Assembly: GCA_947568835.1 (NCBI GenBank)
Contig: OX387606.1
Span: forward strand, 16,492,001-16,556,000
Direction: 5' to 3'
Length of the DNA stretch: 64,000 nt
From: Protonemura montana
Lineage: Eukaryota; Arthropoda; Insecta; Plecoptera; Nemouridae
Position 1 is the stretch's first letter, and every line of letters begins with the position of its first letter. Below, piece after piece: positions 13,580 through 28,530 of this stretch. Below the pieces are notes generated by a model. It had not been told where the DNA came from, made no database searches, and worked only from the letters and a program-made list of their open reading frames with translations. A program made the position numbers and the translations under genes.

Positions 13580-13892
13580 ACTGCGCTGGGTCAGGTATTG
13601 AATGGGTGTCCATCAAACATATGACCAGTTCTGCTTGGGAGAGAGGTTGGAGGGTTAAAAGTTAGTACAGCAACTTCACTCGCCTTGCTGTATTAACCTC
13701 TCGACAGCATGGATTTGTGGACAACGTTACGCAAGTGGTCCGCTTAGTGAATTTTGACAGGAGTAGACTACTTGCCTACACCGCGTTTCCTCTCCTTCCT
13801 TGTAGGCTCGGTTAGGTTCTTCATTATCCACCGACGCCATTTTACCAGGGGTACTGAGCCCGCCATCAAAACAGTGCGTCATTAAACATCAG
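13580..13892 (+). repeat. 5S rRNA-derived SINE, copy 2, 5'-truncated
   Basis: It starts at the family word CTGCGCTGGGTCAGGTATTG, so the first 5S-like half is missing. The body has CCAGTTCTGCTTGGGAGAGA and CTCGACAGCATGGATTTGTGG. The family end CAGTGCGTCATTAAACATC is present. Confidence 0.85.
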
Positions 13893-15949
13893 TAATATAA
13901 TCATTCCCTAACGACCCAAAAAGCTCCCACTACGCTCACTATTACGCCCGCATGGAGTGCAGGATTTCTGCAGTTACAACACGTTTTGTGCTAGGCAAGG
14001 AGGATACTGGATAATCTTATTTGATATAGAAACTTTTGTACCGAGAAGTTTTAAAAGAACACATGTTTTTATTCTCTGTGAGAGTTACGAGACGAATTTT
14101 ACTTTTTGTAATTTACAAAATTACTCGTTTATTTAGTTTTACAACTAAATGTAGGCCATTATGCCTCTTGAAGACACTTAGCGTAGAGACAGTTTCATAT
14201 GTGTGACTGCGACAGTCGCATTATTCTGCTTTAGGACGAGACAAAAAAAAACATTTCTTAAAATATCTTGAAACTTGAAAGAAGCCATTGACCATCACAG
14301 GGTGAATGCCTTGCTATGCCAACTCATTTCCATTATCGCTTGAACACTATCAGCAACATTTTTAATAACAAAACGCGTTACTTTTTTGGCCATCTTGAAC
14401 TGCTTCTCTAATCTTTATTTGTCGTTTGGGTCTTTTTCGAACGTGTTTGACCCTCTAATGGGTTTGTTTCCCCATTCCCGCACTTTGTCTAAAGCCTGTA
14501 AATACAAAAGAAACGATTTTTGGCATCCACATTCTTGTAAATTTATAACTACTTTGTCATTTGCTGTTATCAGGCAGACGGTAAAATAGTGACCAATATC
14601 TTAAGTACCTACCTTCTGTTGAACTTGCAAGTTTCTTCCAATATCGTCACGACCTTTAATAAATACTCAAAGATAGAAGTGGTCTTGAATTTCCCCTATC
14701 TGTTATTTCATACATCATTTATTAAAAATAGCAGGTAGACAGTATTTCAGGTAAAAATGTGATGTGTTGTTGGTATAAAGTAAAAACTAAGAAAACTTTT
14801 CAAAATAAAATTAATCGGGAATTCGGAATTTCCAAATCACAGCACCTTCCTTAAAGCCTGGGACGCAGTAGATATTTTGACAGATGCATCCAATTCGTTT
14901 TAAAACAATGTAACAATCTTTGAAGGTGATCTCTTTATGATCTTCTATTCCGTTTTAACCGCCATAATTTACTTCCGAGATCAAACGTCCGAACGAAAAG
15001 AAGAAGCCTAACGCTCCGACATCCGAGCACAATGTTCACATTTATTTTCATAAAATTATATAGTGAATTCGTACAGCGTAATATAATCGATTTACTGTCT
15101 CCTTTTTTTCTTCCGTTTCCAAGAACAAAGGCTTCAGAAATCTTCACTTATCGTCTATAGTCGTCCTAGCTCGTTTCCAAAGTACAAGGTTCTTCAAAAG
15201 AAAAATACCAAGAAAGATTAAAAAAAAACTCAATATTCGACGAGGGGATGACGGGAAAAGAAGAACCAAGAGAAAGATTAATGGAAAAAGTACAAGAAAA
15301 TGTAGAAGAGACAGATGAAAATTGAATGAAGTCAAAGAGGAATAAAGTTCGAGACAGACGGAGAACGAATTTATGAAGTTATTGTTAAAGAAGGAAACGA
15401 TCAGTGATGAGACAAAATATGAGGTGGTTGACCATTAAGAATTTTCATTCCGTTATACTGTATAAATAACCATCTGTAAATTTTTTTCGTAAAAATAATT
15501 AAAAAAAAACACACCATTTTTTGAAGCTCTATAATTCAGTGCCTAAAACTAGAAAAAAACTAAGAGATGATTTCTATCAATACCATGCCAAAAAGCTGTG
15601 ACATTCAAGATTCAAGTTTAAACGCAGTTTACGCGGTTACGCAGGTTACGCAGTTGTACCGCGAAATCCTATGAAACTGCTCCTCCAGTACCCTGACTTA
15701 TATCTTGAAAGTCACGTGCTTAGAAGTTGGATGCGAGCTAATATTTGTAAGCTTGTTGTGTATAAAACGCAAATAAAATAGTACCTCAGGAAAATTAAAG
15801 CTGCTTTTTATGCTAACGTCGGAGGAAGACACTTCCCCTTGCATTGGCTTAACAAAATATTGCAGCCAATATAGAGATTGATCGTTCTATCTGGGTCTGT
15901 ATTTGTCTGTGTTTCTGCATTCAGGCCTGGGCCTTGGCATGCACTTACA
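13893..15949. other. gene-free stretch with a purine-rich block
   Basis: No gene was recognised. From about 15180 to 15420 the plus strand is strongly purine-biased, made of AAGAAAGA/GAGGA-like words, with several in-frame stops. This could be a decayed low-complexity or coiled-coil coding remnant, or simple sequence. Confidence 0.4.
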
Positions 15950-16111
15950 TGTGGCCTAGCTGGGCACGTGGCCTAGCTTGGCATGTATTTGTGCAAGTAT
16001 TTTGGCAATATCTAATTGAGCATGTATTTGGGAATGGTCAACCTGGGCGTGAATTTTGGCAATATCTTACTGGGCATGCATTTGGGCCTGGTAAAGCTGG
16101 GCAAGTATTTT
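15950..16111 (+). repeat. three-unit 54-bp tandem repeat
   Basis: Units begin at about 15950, 16004 and 16058, each with variants of GGCATGTATTTGGG and ending in GTATTTTGG-like words. The period is 54, a multiple of three, so the plus-strand frame stays open across the units and reads an 18-residue repeat (WQYL...F). The surrounding frame has no start context, splice pattern or family match, so I treat it as a repeat and not a gene. Confidence 0.65.
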
Positions 16112-16390
16112 GGAGGTGGGTTTTTTTTTTACTTTTCACAACCCTTCTTTTATTTTCTTACAACACTGTATTTTATCGTGGTTTCAAAAGGCATTTTGGT
16201 ATTACGGTGGTGGGAAATCGAAAAAATATGCAAAACCGTCAGTTTCTCTCCAGGCATTCTGTTCCTTACTTTTTCGGCTTTATCTTTTAAACTTAGAATC
16301 TTGCTGTATTTTACGTTCACCAGTTGGCAGCTTGGCTTGTCAGACTCAAGTTGGCCATTTGGGTAAATTCAAAAGGTGCATTTTGTAATT

Positions 16391-16510
16391 TTTTATACTT
16401 TTGGACCAATTGCTGGATAGAATTTTTTACCATTGAGTGTGTGGTTTTACAGGTCGTTGGCAAGGCTTCGACGGCCACGGGGAAATTTTGGCCTTTTATT
16501 TAAAGCATTA
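16391..16510 (+). repeat. dispersed repeat family A, copy 1
   Basis: It shares with 28921-29055 and 29745-29890 the pattern of an ACTTTTTGGACC-like word, a short gap, a TTTTACAG/TTTACAG-like word and then GGGGAAATTTTGGCC. The copies are much diverged. The class of element is unknown. Confidence 0.4.
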
Positions 16511-17453
16511 TGGTCGCCAATAGTATTGCCAAAAGTACTGTGTGGAAGGTGGGACATTTCAGAAGGTGTATATCTCGGGGCTATTCTCGGGTTACAAAAG
16601 GGAAATTCACATAGACCTGTTAATTTGCCATTAAATGTGCGCTTCAAACTCATTGAGCGCGAAACACGTTACGTACACAACACTTTTCGAACGCGACACT
16701 TCACATGGGGTGTGCTACAGGGACGAACAACGCCGCGCCCGTAGGGCACCAAGGGACGAAACCCTGGGTTTCTTACTGGCCCTAGAATAGTATTCACTTC
16801 GTGTACTATTGCCGGACGGACAACTCCTGTGCCGTATTAGAGGCTGTTCTACACATATGGTGAATCCGGATAGTAAATTACCATAGTTTAGTACCAACAG
16901 CAATGAATAATGTGACTCTTCGTCCAAATCAGCAGCAGTAAACAAAAGTGAATTATTGTTAAACAGCTCACCGTTCACCATTCGCATTGTCTCACATTGC
17001 AAACGAAGCTTAAAATTGTAACATTTATGAAATAAATATCTCTGTGTTTTTTTATTGAATTATTTTTTCGGCCATCGAACACAGTTTAACCACATCTTTG
17101 GAAGGGTTGATTATACTATTTTTATCGTCTTTGGCTCGGATTAAGCCACTCTTGATGGTTTCTCCACTGGCATACAGGCACTCTGGACAAGAGACACATT
17201 TTAGCTTCTTGCTACAGGCACGAATGACATTTCCTGAAAATGCTTGACAACGCTCTCTAAAAATAAGCTGAGAGTTGATACTGAGGATAATCTACAGAAT
17301 GACAGGAGCAGGGAGTCAACCCAAATATTTCCTGTGAAGACTGTTATGAAGCGAATAAATAGATATAAGTAATATATTATTTTTTGTATTTTATTAATGC
17401 CTCAAAAGCCAATATAAGAACTTAACATCACTTGCAATCAGTGTCACTCACCT
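16511..17453. other. gene-free stretch
   Basis: No gene was recognised. The part around 16640-16850 is more GC-rich and CpG-containing than its surroundings, but none of its short open frames resembles a known protein. Confidence 0.4.
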
Positions 17454-17464
17454 AAAAAACGATC

Positions 17465-17910
17465 ATCGAACGGTTTGGCGTGTTGGAAACACCGGTTCTC
17501 GTTAGATCACCGAGGTTAAGCAACACTGCGCTGAGTCAGGTATTGGATGGGTGACCATCATACACATGACCAGTTCTGTTCGGGAGATAGGTTGGAGGAA
17601 TGAAAGTTGGTACAGCAACTTCACTCGCCTTGCTTATCAACCTCTCGACAGCATGGAATTTTGGAGGAATCCTGCTGTTCGCGTTGTACCGTCCTTCGGA
17701 AGGGACGTTAAGCCGGTGGTCCCCTTGGTGCTCTTCGATAGGAGTAGGCTACGTGTCGGCACCGGGTTTCCCCTTCTCCCTTCTAGGTTAGGTTAGGTTC
17801 ATCATCATACTCATCATCATCCACCCATTCACCGACGCCATTAGACTAGTGCCGCATGGCCAGATGTCAAAACAGTGCGTCGTTAAACACCACAAAATAT
17901 AAAATATAAA
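17465..17910 (+). repeat. 5S rRNA-derived SINE, copy 3, full length with target-site duplication
   Basis: This is the most complete copy. It starts CGAACGGTTTGGCGTG and continues with the 5S-like part (ACCGGTTCTCGTTAGATCAC, GGTTAAGCAACACTGCGCTG, GGATGGGTGACC). The body carries CTCGACAGCATGG and ACGTTAAGCCGGTGG, then a pyrimidine-rich tract, a TAGGTTAGGTTAGG stretch and a CATCATCATC stretch, and the end CAGTGCGTCGTTAAACACC with a short A/T tail. The 11-base direct repeat TAAAAAACGAT flanks it (17454-17464 and 17911-17921), as expected for LINE-mobilised insertion. The 5S-like internal promoter places it in the SINE3 type. Confidence 0.93.
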
Positions 17911-18315
17911 TAAAAAACGATATCTTTACACTTGGCGAATACCTATTGTTGCAATCATACGCCGAGCAAGCGGCGGGCATACTGAATAACGTCATAATAA
18001 CTTCAGTGAATATCACCAAAACAATCTCAATGCTTAACACCAAAAAGCTTGATAGCTTATCACCAAAAAAACTTGATAGTTTAGTAATTATAACTATAGG
18101 CGAAACCATTAGTTATTTAATTTTACAACCATGATTCCATGTTCAAACCTTGCGCTTAATATTATTTGCTTTTACTCTTTTCTAACAGGTGGCGTCGCGT
18201 CGGATTATTGCCCACTTGCCGGCTCAGGCGCACCACAGCAATTAATTTAAACTAAACTTGTCGAATTGCCCTCTGAGTTGTCACACACATGCGGCGGTAT
18301 TAATTATTTAGCAGA

Positions 18316-22172
<3,857 letters not shown>

Positions 22173-22307
22173 TAACTTTTTTGTAAAATAATGGAAATTG
22201 TCACGGGAGCATTTAATTAAAAATGTTATATCCACGAAATCAGTAATAGGTACATTTCTTGACACACTTTGGTATTACTGTAAATAATAATAATGATATT
22301 TTTACCC

Positions 22308-22313
22308 AATAAA
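22308..22313 (+). promoter_or_regulatory. Cdk7 polyadenylation signal
   Basis: AATAAA lies 136 bases after the Cdk7 stop codon, at a fitting distance for a short 3' UTR. No other canonical hexamer is closer. Confidence 0.6.
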
Positions 22314-22335
22314 ATCTCTCAAATGCGTTTCATGT

Positions 22336-22523
22336 GCCTTGCTTATTAACCTTTCGACAGCATGGATTTGTGGGGTTGTACGCGATGTACCTTCCTTCGG
22401 AAGGAATGTTAAGCCGGTGAACCCCTTGGTGCTCTTCAACAATGTGTAGGCTACGTGCCGGCAACGGGGGTTTTACCTCCTCCCTTCGAGGCTAGGTTAG
22501 GCTCATCATCATCCTCATCCACT
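22336..22523 (+). repeat. 5S rRNA-derived SINE, copy 4, 3' body only
   Basis: It begins inside the family at GCCTTGCTTATTAACC, and continues through CGACAGCATGGATTTGTGG, ATGTTAAGCCGGTG and the GAGGCTAGGTTAGG stretch to CATCATCATCCTCATCC. Both the 5S-like head and the last 80 bases are missing. Confidence 0.85.
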
Positions 22524-22580
22524 TCATGGGCGTCCGGAGGGAGGTGCAAGGGGGTGCGCTTGCACCCCCTGGAAATAACA
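22524..22580. repeat. short hairpin-bearing repeat (GGTGCAAGGGGG)
   Basis: The piece reads TGGGCGTCCGGAGGGAGG, then GGTGCAAGGGGG and, after a few bases, the inverted CTTGCACCCCC, giving a short hairpin. The same opening (GGGCGTCC...GGGAGG, then GGTGCAAGGG) recurs at 25550-25606, where the G part has grown to 30 bases. Probably the edge of a dispersed element. Confidence 0.45.
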
Positions 22581-23279
22581 TTCACCGTCGCCTCTGTGCA
22601 GGACATTCCGTAACAGGGTGCTTTTTTCGCTCCACGCAACGAAATCAATTTTTAATAATTAAATTTATCCGAAAATTTAAATGTATAAATTTTTAATATC
22701 TGCCGTTTAAATTTATATGTAAGAAACCAGTTCTGGGTCGCTAAGAAGAAACAGCAGTACAAGACAATGGGCCTCCAAGCAAGTGGTCTCTGACAGGTCA
22801 TTTCGGTCCAAACACCGGTTCTAGTAAAACAGGTATGAAACGAGCGACTGGAGCAGATCTTTTTGAGAATTGCTTGACCTCTCAAAATAAGATTTTTGTG
22901 TGACCATACTCGGTTTTGTGTACGACATTGCTTGGTTGATATTGTGAATGCGGCCCCTTGGTTCAATGATGGTAAAGGCTCTAAGGTATTTTAGGCATAT
23001 TATCTTTCGGTCCGTTGTCACTGTCATTTAGTTGCGCTGGTAAGATCGCACTATAACGCAGAAAATATTGTTTCTTGTAAAGGTTTGCAACAACTTTTGC
23101 AACGAAAGTCAGAATATCACATATTTTTATCTTTCAATCGGTCCTATTTTGAGGCGTTGCCTATGCCCAAAATTCAAAGATATATTTCATAAAATTGTGT
23201 CAAGTAGCTGGGAACGAATGACGTTGTCAGGAAATTTAGTTTGCCTGTGAAAACTCTGAAGCAACTCGTGGTGCGCGTG
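22581..23279. other. gene-free stretch
   Basis: No exon or RNA gene was recognised. A few words (CACCGGTTCTAGTAAAACAG near 22815) suggest decayed repeats. Confidence 0.4.
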
Positions 23280-23605
23280 AGTGTCACAGGATTGCCTATA
23301 CGTACGGTTAATCCAACCATGACAAGTTTCAACTGAAATTAATCGTCTAAAACGAGGCGAAAATTTGTCTCTTCGTACCAGGCGAGTAGCCGACAGAAGA
23401 GTATCACCTGAAACCTACTGCATCGGTGTGCAAGTGACGTCACAACACGTGCTCGATCGACCCCGCCTCGAACATTCGATCGACTGAAGCTCGGCTCCCA
23501 TTGGCTGACCGGTTTTCGAAGTTGATCGAGGTGATAACAGCAATGGCGTCTACGGCTGCTATCACAGACCAAATGTTTTCCAGACATGCAGTTGCTAAAC
23601 AACTG
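23280..23605 (-). repeat. dispersed repeat family B, copy 1
   Basis: Its reverse complement matches 27500-27850 with many substitutions. Shared words in order include GCCATTGCT, ATGGGAG, AGCTTCAGTC, GGTCGAGCACGTG/GATCGAGCACGTG, TGTGACGTCAC, CGATGCAG, GATACTCTTTCGTCGG/GATACTCTTCTGTCGG and GCCTGGTAC. The family carries a conserved TGACGTCAC palindrome, the CREB/ATF site word. The type is unknown, and no coding sequence was seen. Confidence 0.6.
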
Positions 23606-23744
23606 CAAATTCTCGTACTTTAATTGCGGATGTTTAATTAGAATTATTTTAACTATGTTAGCATTTGTTAGATGTGAGTGTTCTTGACCAATTCAAGTCA
23701 CACAGCGGGTCCAATTGCTTACGAGCCCTCCTCGAATCGTCACA

Positions 23745-23971
23745 CCGAATGGTTTGGCGTGCTGGAAACACCGGTTCTCGTGAGGTCACCGACGTTAAGA
23801 AACACTGCGCTGGGTCAGGTATCGGATGGGTGACCATCATACACATGATTAGTTTTGTTCGGGAGAGTGGTTGCAGGAATGAAAGTTAGTACAGCAACTT
23901 CATTAGCCTTGCTTATCAAACACTCGACTGCATGAATTTGTGGAGGAATCCTGCTGTTCGAGTTGTACCTT
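23745..23971 (+). repeat. 5S rRNA-derived SINE, copy 5, 3'-truncated
   Basis: It has a full head (CCGAATGGTTTGGCGTGCTG, ACCGGTTCTCGTGAGGTCAC, GGTCAGGTATCGGATGGGTG) and the first part of the body to CCTGCTGTTCGAGTTGTACC, where it stops. SINEs are usually 5'-truncated, so a 3' loss points to later deletion or recombination. Confidence 0.88.
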
Positions 23972-25560
23972 TTGTGAAAGCCTTCCTGGAAAGTACCTAA
24001 ATTTCAGCCGAACTTCTCCATTTCTATTCTCACCGTTTTCACAATGCTAAATGCCAGTTAAATAAGCAGGTTAAGATGAAAACAGAAGAAATTGATTAGG
24101 TGTAACCATGGGGATGAGTCTCATAAATTAAGTTGGACATATTAAAACTGCCCGATAGCAGAAATGATGCCCAAAGTTGTATATGCACTCCCAAGTAAAT
24201 GTCATTAAGGAAAAAAATTAGATTCACAGTTTTTTCAAGGTTGACATACAACCCGTTTCCAAACTTTACTCTTGTTTATTTTAATCTTTTAAAGTTGATG
24301 GGTTTAATGCTTATTGAATGGCAAACATTATAATACGTGTACCTACCCAATTTTTATCACTAACTCTCAAATCCCTATGGGGATGAGAGGGATTGCTACA
24401 TGAATGAATACTACCATGTAGCAAGCGTGTTTACCACATGCAATGCAAAATGATAAGATATGCTTAAAAAATCAGTAATGACAGAAAAATATTAGATACA
24501 ATAATTTAAAATCAATATGAACATAATATAAAAGAAAAACATAATATGAAATAAACATAAATAAACAAAATAAAATAAAGACGTCTCCTGGACGCTATAC
24601 GTTGTTATCATTGCGCGATTAAAGTGCTCAATTACACTAGTTTACCCCGAAGTTCTTGGTTCACTGATGTCTGCCACCCCTTTTGCTTGTATTTATAGCA
24701 AAATTTAATTGTTTCATCATCAAAAGTCATCTTTAAATTCACTGCCATCCAAAAATGAACCGTAGTCAGAAGGAATTTCTGTTAATTTGGTTTTATCAAG
24801 TGTGGCTTTAGCACCTGGTCACTGACAGTCACATTGGGTGAGACATCTCAGTCACAAAGATCAAAATAATTCTCATAGTGGTTTGCTTTTTAAAACAACT
24901 TTCAACCCTCGTACTAGACCATGCAGTACTCATAGTGCATGGTGGTGTAAGAGCATTACCACCCTTTTAATGACTAGAACTCGTAATAATTATGAAAATA
25001 ATTTTTGAAAGCTCAGAAATGGTATGCATCTGTTTCAGCTTAGCTAAAAATTTCTTTGTATTCAAAAATTAAAGCGCACATGCCTCGGTATGCCCTTAAA
25101 GACAGCGAGCGAGTGAACTGATTATTGTGGTGTAATAATGTGTAGCTTCTTTTACCACCAATCCACAAATCTAAGCGCAAGCGACTTGAGGTATGCGTAA
25201 GTTTTACCGCCCTTGGAATCGGCAGAAAACAAATCCAGAAATGATGTTTAAGGTGTCTTACCAACATGTGTTACCACCATGCCTCTTAGAGTTAACAGAC
25301 AAAAAACATTTTCTTATTGGCCGTTGCCAAGCAAAAAAAAAAACACAATTTAAATTACTGTTAGGTTTGTAACGGAACACTGAAAAATCGGCTCTTATAT
25401 GGAAGAGTCATAGGATATATTCATAAAGTAAATTCATATGATAGTATAGTTCTGCAGAGTCAGAGCCTTACTGTTAAACTGTATGCCGAGCAAACGAGGC
25501 CGGCAATACGTGGTAACGGCAGGTGCCACGCGATAACACTTGCTGCCATGGGCGTCCTGG
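23972..25560. other. gene-free stretch
   Basis: Nothing recognisable was found. Between 24945 and 25280 the words GGTGGTGTAA and TTACCACC recur in both orientations, hinting at decayed inverted repeats. Confidence 0.4.
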
Positions 25561-25563
25561 CCG

Positions 25564-25566
<3 letters not shown>

Positions 25567-25596
<30 letters not shown>
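25567..25596 (+). repeat. 30-base poly-G tract
   Basis: Thirty G in a row are flanked by CCGGGA and TGCAAGGG. The flanks match the short repeat at 22524-22580, so the tract looks like an expansion within that repeat. Confidence 0.9.
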
Positions 25597-25597
<1 letters not shown>

Positions 25598-26009
25598 GCA
25601 AGGGTACAATCTTCAAACATTAAAAAATAAACACTCTATAAAGGCTTTGTTATTTCATCATTCAAAGGGCAAGTTAAACATATTCTCTCATTTAATTTAT
25701 TAAAATAGTGCCATTTAAACGGAAAACGCTAAATTTGTATTGCATTCTAGAGAGGAAAGGTGAGTGACCATCCAACCTTTCCAGCGAAAAAATCGCGGCG
25801 TAATTCTATGAAACTGGGATCCTACAAGAGTTGAACTTTGCAGGTACGTACTTCCCCAAAATTCTCCCTCGTGATTCCGACTTCGCGAACAGAATTTTAC
25901 ACTGAATGAAGTTTTAGTTTTCCTACCGGTCGAACCCAACTTTACGTAAGTCAGTTATGTGTCGGGAGCGACTCGAGTAGGGTGGTTTGTTGGCCCGGCG
26001 TTTTAGTTA

Positions 26010-26290
26010 AGTCTGTTGATTTTTAGTGCGAGTGTGAAGAGAAAGGCGAACGATGACAACAGCGATCGCAGTATTGAAAGTGCATGTGCATCTACATCGA
26101 CGACGGCGTATTCCGAAAATCCAATACCAGCCTTTAAAACTGAATGTGATCTAGGTCCTCAAGCTGCTTTGGATACTGGCCACTTCATGAATCAGGACTG
26201 AACCTCATCCCTTACCAACGAACTGAGACACACGCTGGTGAAAAAACCCAGGTCTCCGAGTGCATATGATTATGAAGCTGACGTCCACAG
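26010..26290 (+). pseudogene. possible decayed hAT-type transposase N-terminal exon
   Basis: One frame reads SVKRKANDDNSD, a Ser/Thr-rich stretch, then CDLGPQAALDTGHFMNQD. A stop codon interrupts it, after which it continues as LTNELRHTLVKKP to a possible splice donor at about 26291. The style (basic start, S/T-rich spacer, CDLGP word) recalls the N-terminal part of hAT/ZMYM-type transposon-derived proteins, but no zinc finger or catalytic domain follows. This is a guess from composition and one motif. Confidence 0.3.
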
Positions 26291-26299
26291 GTAGGCGAG

Positions 26300-27499
26300 C
26301 GTTTCGCTCAGACTAGTTTTCATTCAACATACTTAAAACGTGCGATTCATGCTTAAATTTTTCCCGAATTGGGTAGTTTTAAAAGATCCTCCCTGCATCA
26401 TACCTATCACACCCAGGATATTGTTTTTCTGTTGTATCGGTGGAGGATAACGCATTTACTAATACATAATGTCTAATGTGTTAAATAGCTGTCTCTACAC
26501 GCCATTTGGACATTTCAGCATAGAAAAACAAGTGTGGGCCATTTTCTTAGACCCCCCTCCCCCTAATTTTCCAGAGGTCCCTCATCAGGTTACACCAAGT
26601 TATCATCAAGTGACTCCTGCTCCTTACTCGTTCCTCTAAGCATGTTTGAGAATATTTAATAACTATGTGTCATAAATTTGATATAAAATTAATTGTTATC
26701 TAATTATTATTGTGTGTATTAGTATTTCTTTGTACATGTATATTTATTATTATTAGGTATATATATACCTAATTAGGTATAAATTAACATATATTTTATT
26801 ATTATATTATTGTTTAATCTTTAATAACGTTTACGCATATTTGAGAAGCTCTTTCAGGCGATCTCAGCTACCAAACTTTGAATCTACCATTGAACCTTCT
26901 AGAATAGACACAAATATGGAACAAAACCATGAGGACTTTATAGTGACGTTTGCATTAATCTTTATACATGCAGGTCATACACGCAAAAAAATATCTACAT
27001 TCAACGGGAGCTCTTGTGGTCAAGTGGTGAGGATGATTTGCATGAAGTCCAAGATATAATACCATCTTATCAATGCCTTTTTATTACAAACACGAGGCGT
27101 ACGGTGGACAGCTAACATTCTAATCGGGTAAGTAGTTCTAATCGTATGCTTTACCAGTGCCAGTGTCCAACTGGCAATTTTGAACTGGGTCTAAAAATTA
27201 AGTTGAGAAATAATACACATTTATAATATAAAAGTTCTTTCAGTTTTTTTGCACATTTGGCAATTAAACGCTCAGTTAAACGACAGTATATTTTCTCAAG
27301 TGAATTAGGTTTAACCAGTCCTTTATCTATGGTTTAACGTAGTCGGTAGTAGTAAGTACCTAGCTGGTAGGTAGGTACGTGTCTTGAGTTCACGCGAAAT
27401 CGAGCCATGCGTTATACCTACATGTCATTAAGGAGAGCCCTAAAAAACCAAAAACGTTTGTAAAGTCATTGTTCACTTCCCTCAATAACATTTTAAGCG
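26300..27499. other. gene-free AT-rich stretch
   Basis: No gene was recognised. There are short TATTATTA and TACCTAATTAGGTA-type simple sequences around 26700-26800. Confidence 0.4.
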
Positions 27500-27850
27500 A
27501 TCGACGAGTTGACTGGTAAGATTGCAGCTGTGACCGCCATTGCTTTTAATCACGTCAATGAACATTAAAAACCAGTCTGACCATGGGAGGAGCTTCAGTC
27601 AGTTGATAACACGAGGTGGGGACGGTCGAGCACGTGGAGTGTGACGTCACGCGCACAGCGATGCAGCGCGCTAGGGCGATACTCTTTCGTCGGATGGGCG
27701 CCTGGTACCAAAAGGGGAATTCGACGCAAGTTTTGGATGAATTCAGCTCGTTTGACAGATCGAGTCTGCTGTATAGACAGTCCCGTAGTGTTCATATGTG
27801 CCAAGGGTTGCCTATAACAAGGTTTTATGCATTTCGCTTGTGTATAACGA
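27500..27850 (+). repeat. dispersed repeat family B, copy 2
   Basis: Partner of the minus-strand copy at 23280-23605, about 4 kb away in inverted orientation. It has ACGGTCGAGCACGTGGAG, GTGTGACGTCACGCGCACAG, GATACTCTTTCGTCGGATGG and GTTGCCTATAAC in the same order as the other copy. It is more GC-rich than the surrounding sequence. Confidence 0.6.
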
Positions 27851-27932
27851 CGCACTTTTTGCTCAATGGGCCCTGTGGCACTGGACAGTTGGTGTTGGTC
27901 AGTGCTTTCAGTAGTTTACATGTCAATTAATA

Positions 27933-27933
27933 C

Positions 27934-27995
<62 letters not shown>

Positions 27996-27996
27996 T
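27933..27996 (+). repeat. (TTA)n microsatellite
   Basis: About 21 perfect TTA/TAT units are followed 85 bases later by an ATA-rich run (28081-28110) of opposite strand sense. The two could pair as a loose hairpin. Confidence 0.95.
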
Positions 27997-28398
27997 CTAC
28001 ATTTTAATATATCACACATATACACAGGAAAGTTCATACACAGAAAAACAAAAAAGAGAGGTTGTGAAGCGAGATATGCTATAATAATAATAATAATAGT
28101 AATAATAACTATTAAATATTAATATTTACTATTAATATTAACTATTAAATGGCATAATACATTTTACATTTTAAAATACATTTTACGGACCTAAAACAAA
28201 CCATTAATATTTTCAGCATTTCTCTTTTAAATTATTTTATATCTTTAGAATCTCAAAAATTTCAAGGAAAATTATTAAAATATTCAGCCCCGTTATAAAA
28301 GAGCGATTTTACGCACTTTCCCTGACGCCTTCTTAATATAACATGTCCCTATTTCTAGTAAAATATTTTTAAGTTAGACAAAGGCATGGAAATTCTAT

Positions 28399-28530
28399 GC
28401 TAGGTTATGTTCATCATCATCCTTATCATCATTCACTCATTCACCGACGCCATAGCCAGATGACGCCATGTGCCGCATGGCCAGATGTCAAGACGGTGCG
28501 TTGTTAAACACCACAAATCAATCAATCAAG
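28399..28530 (+). repeat. 5S rRNA-derived SINE, copy 6, 3' end only
   Basis: It has the last 130 bases of the family: CTAGGTTATGTTCATCATC, CACTCATTCACCGACGCCAT, GTGCCGCATGGCCAGATGTC, GACGGTGCGTTGTTAAACAC and a CAAATCAATCAATCA tail. This is 5' truncation as expected for a SINE, and it shows the natural tail as ATCA repeats. Confidence 0.85.

Noticed and set aside
15934-16290. 118-residue open frame over the 54-bp repeat
   Set aside because: The open frame follows from a repeat period divisible by three; there is no other sign of a gene.
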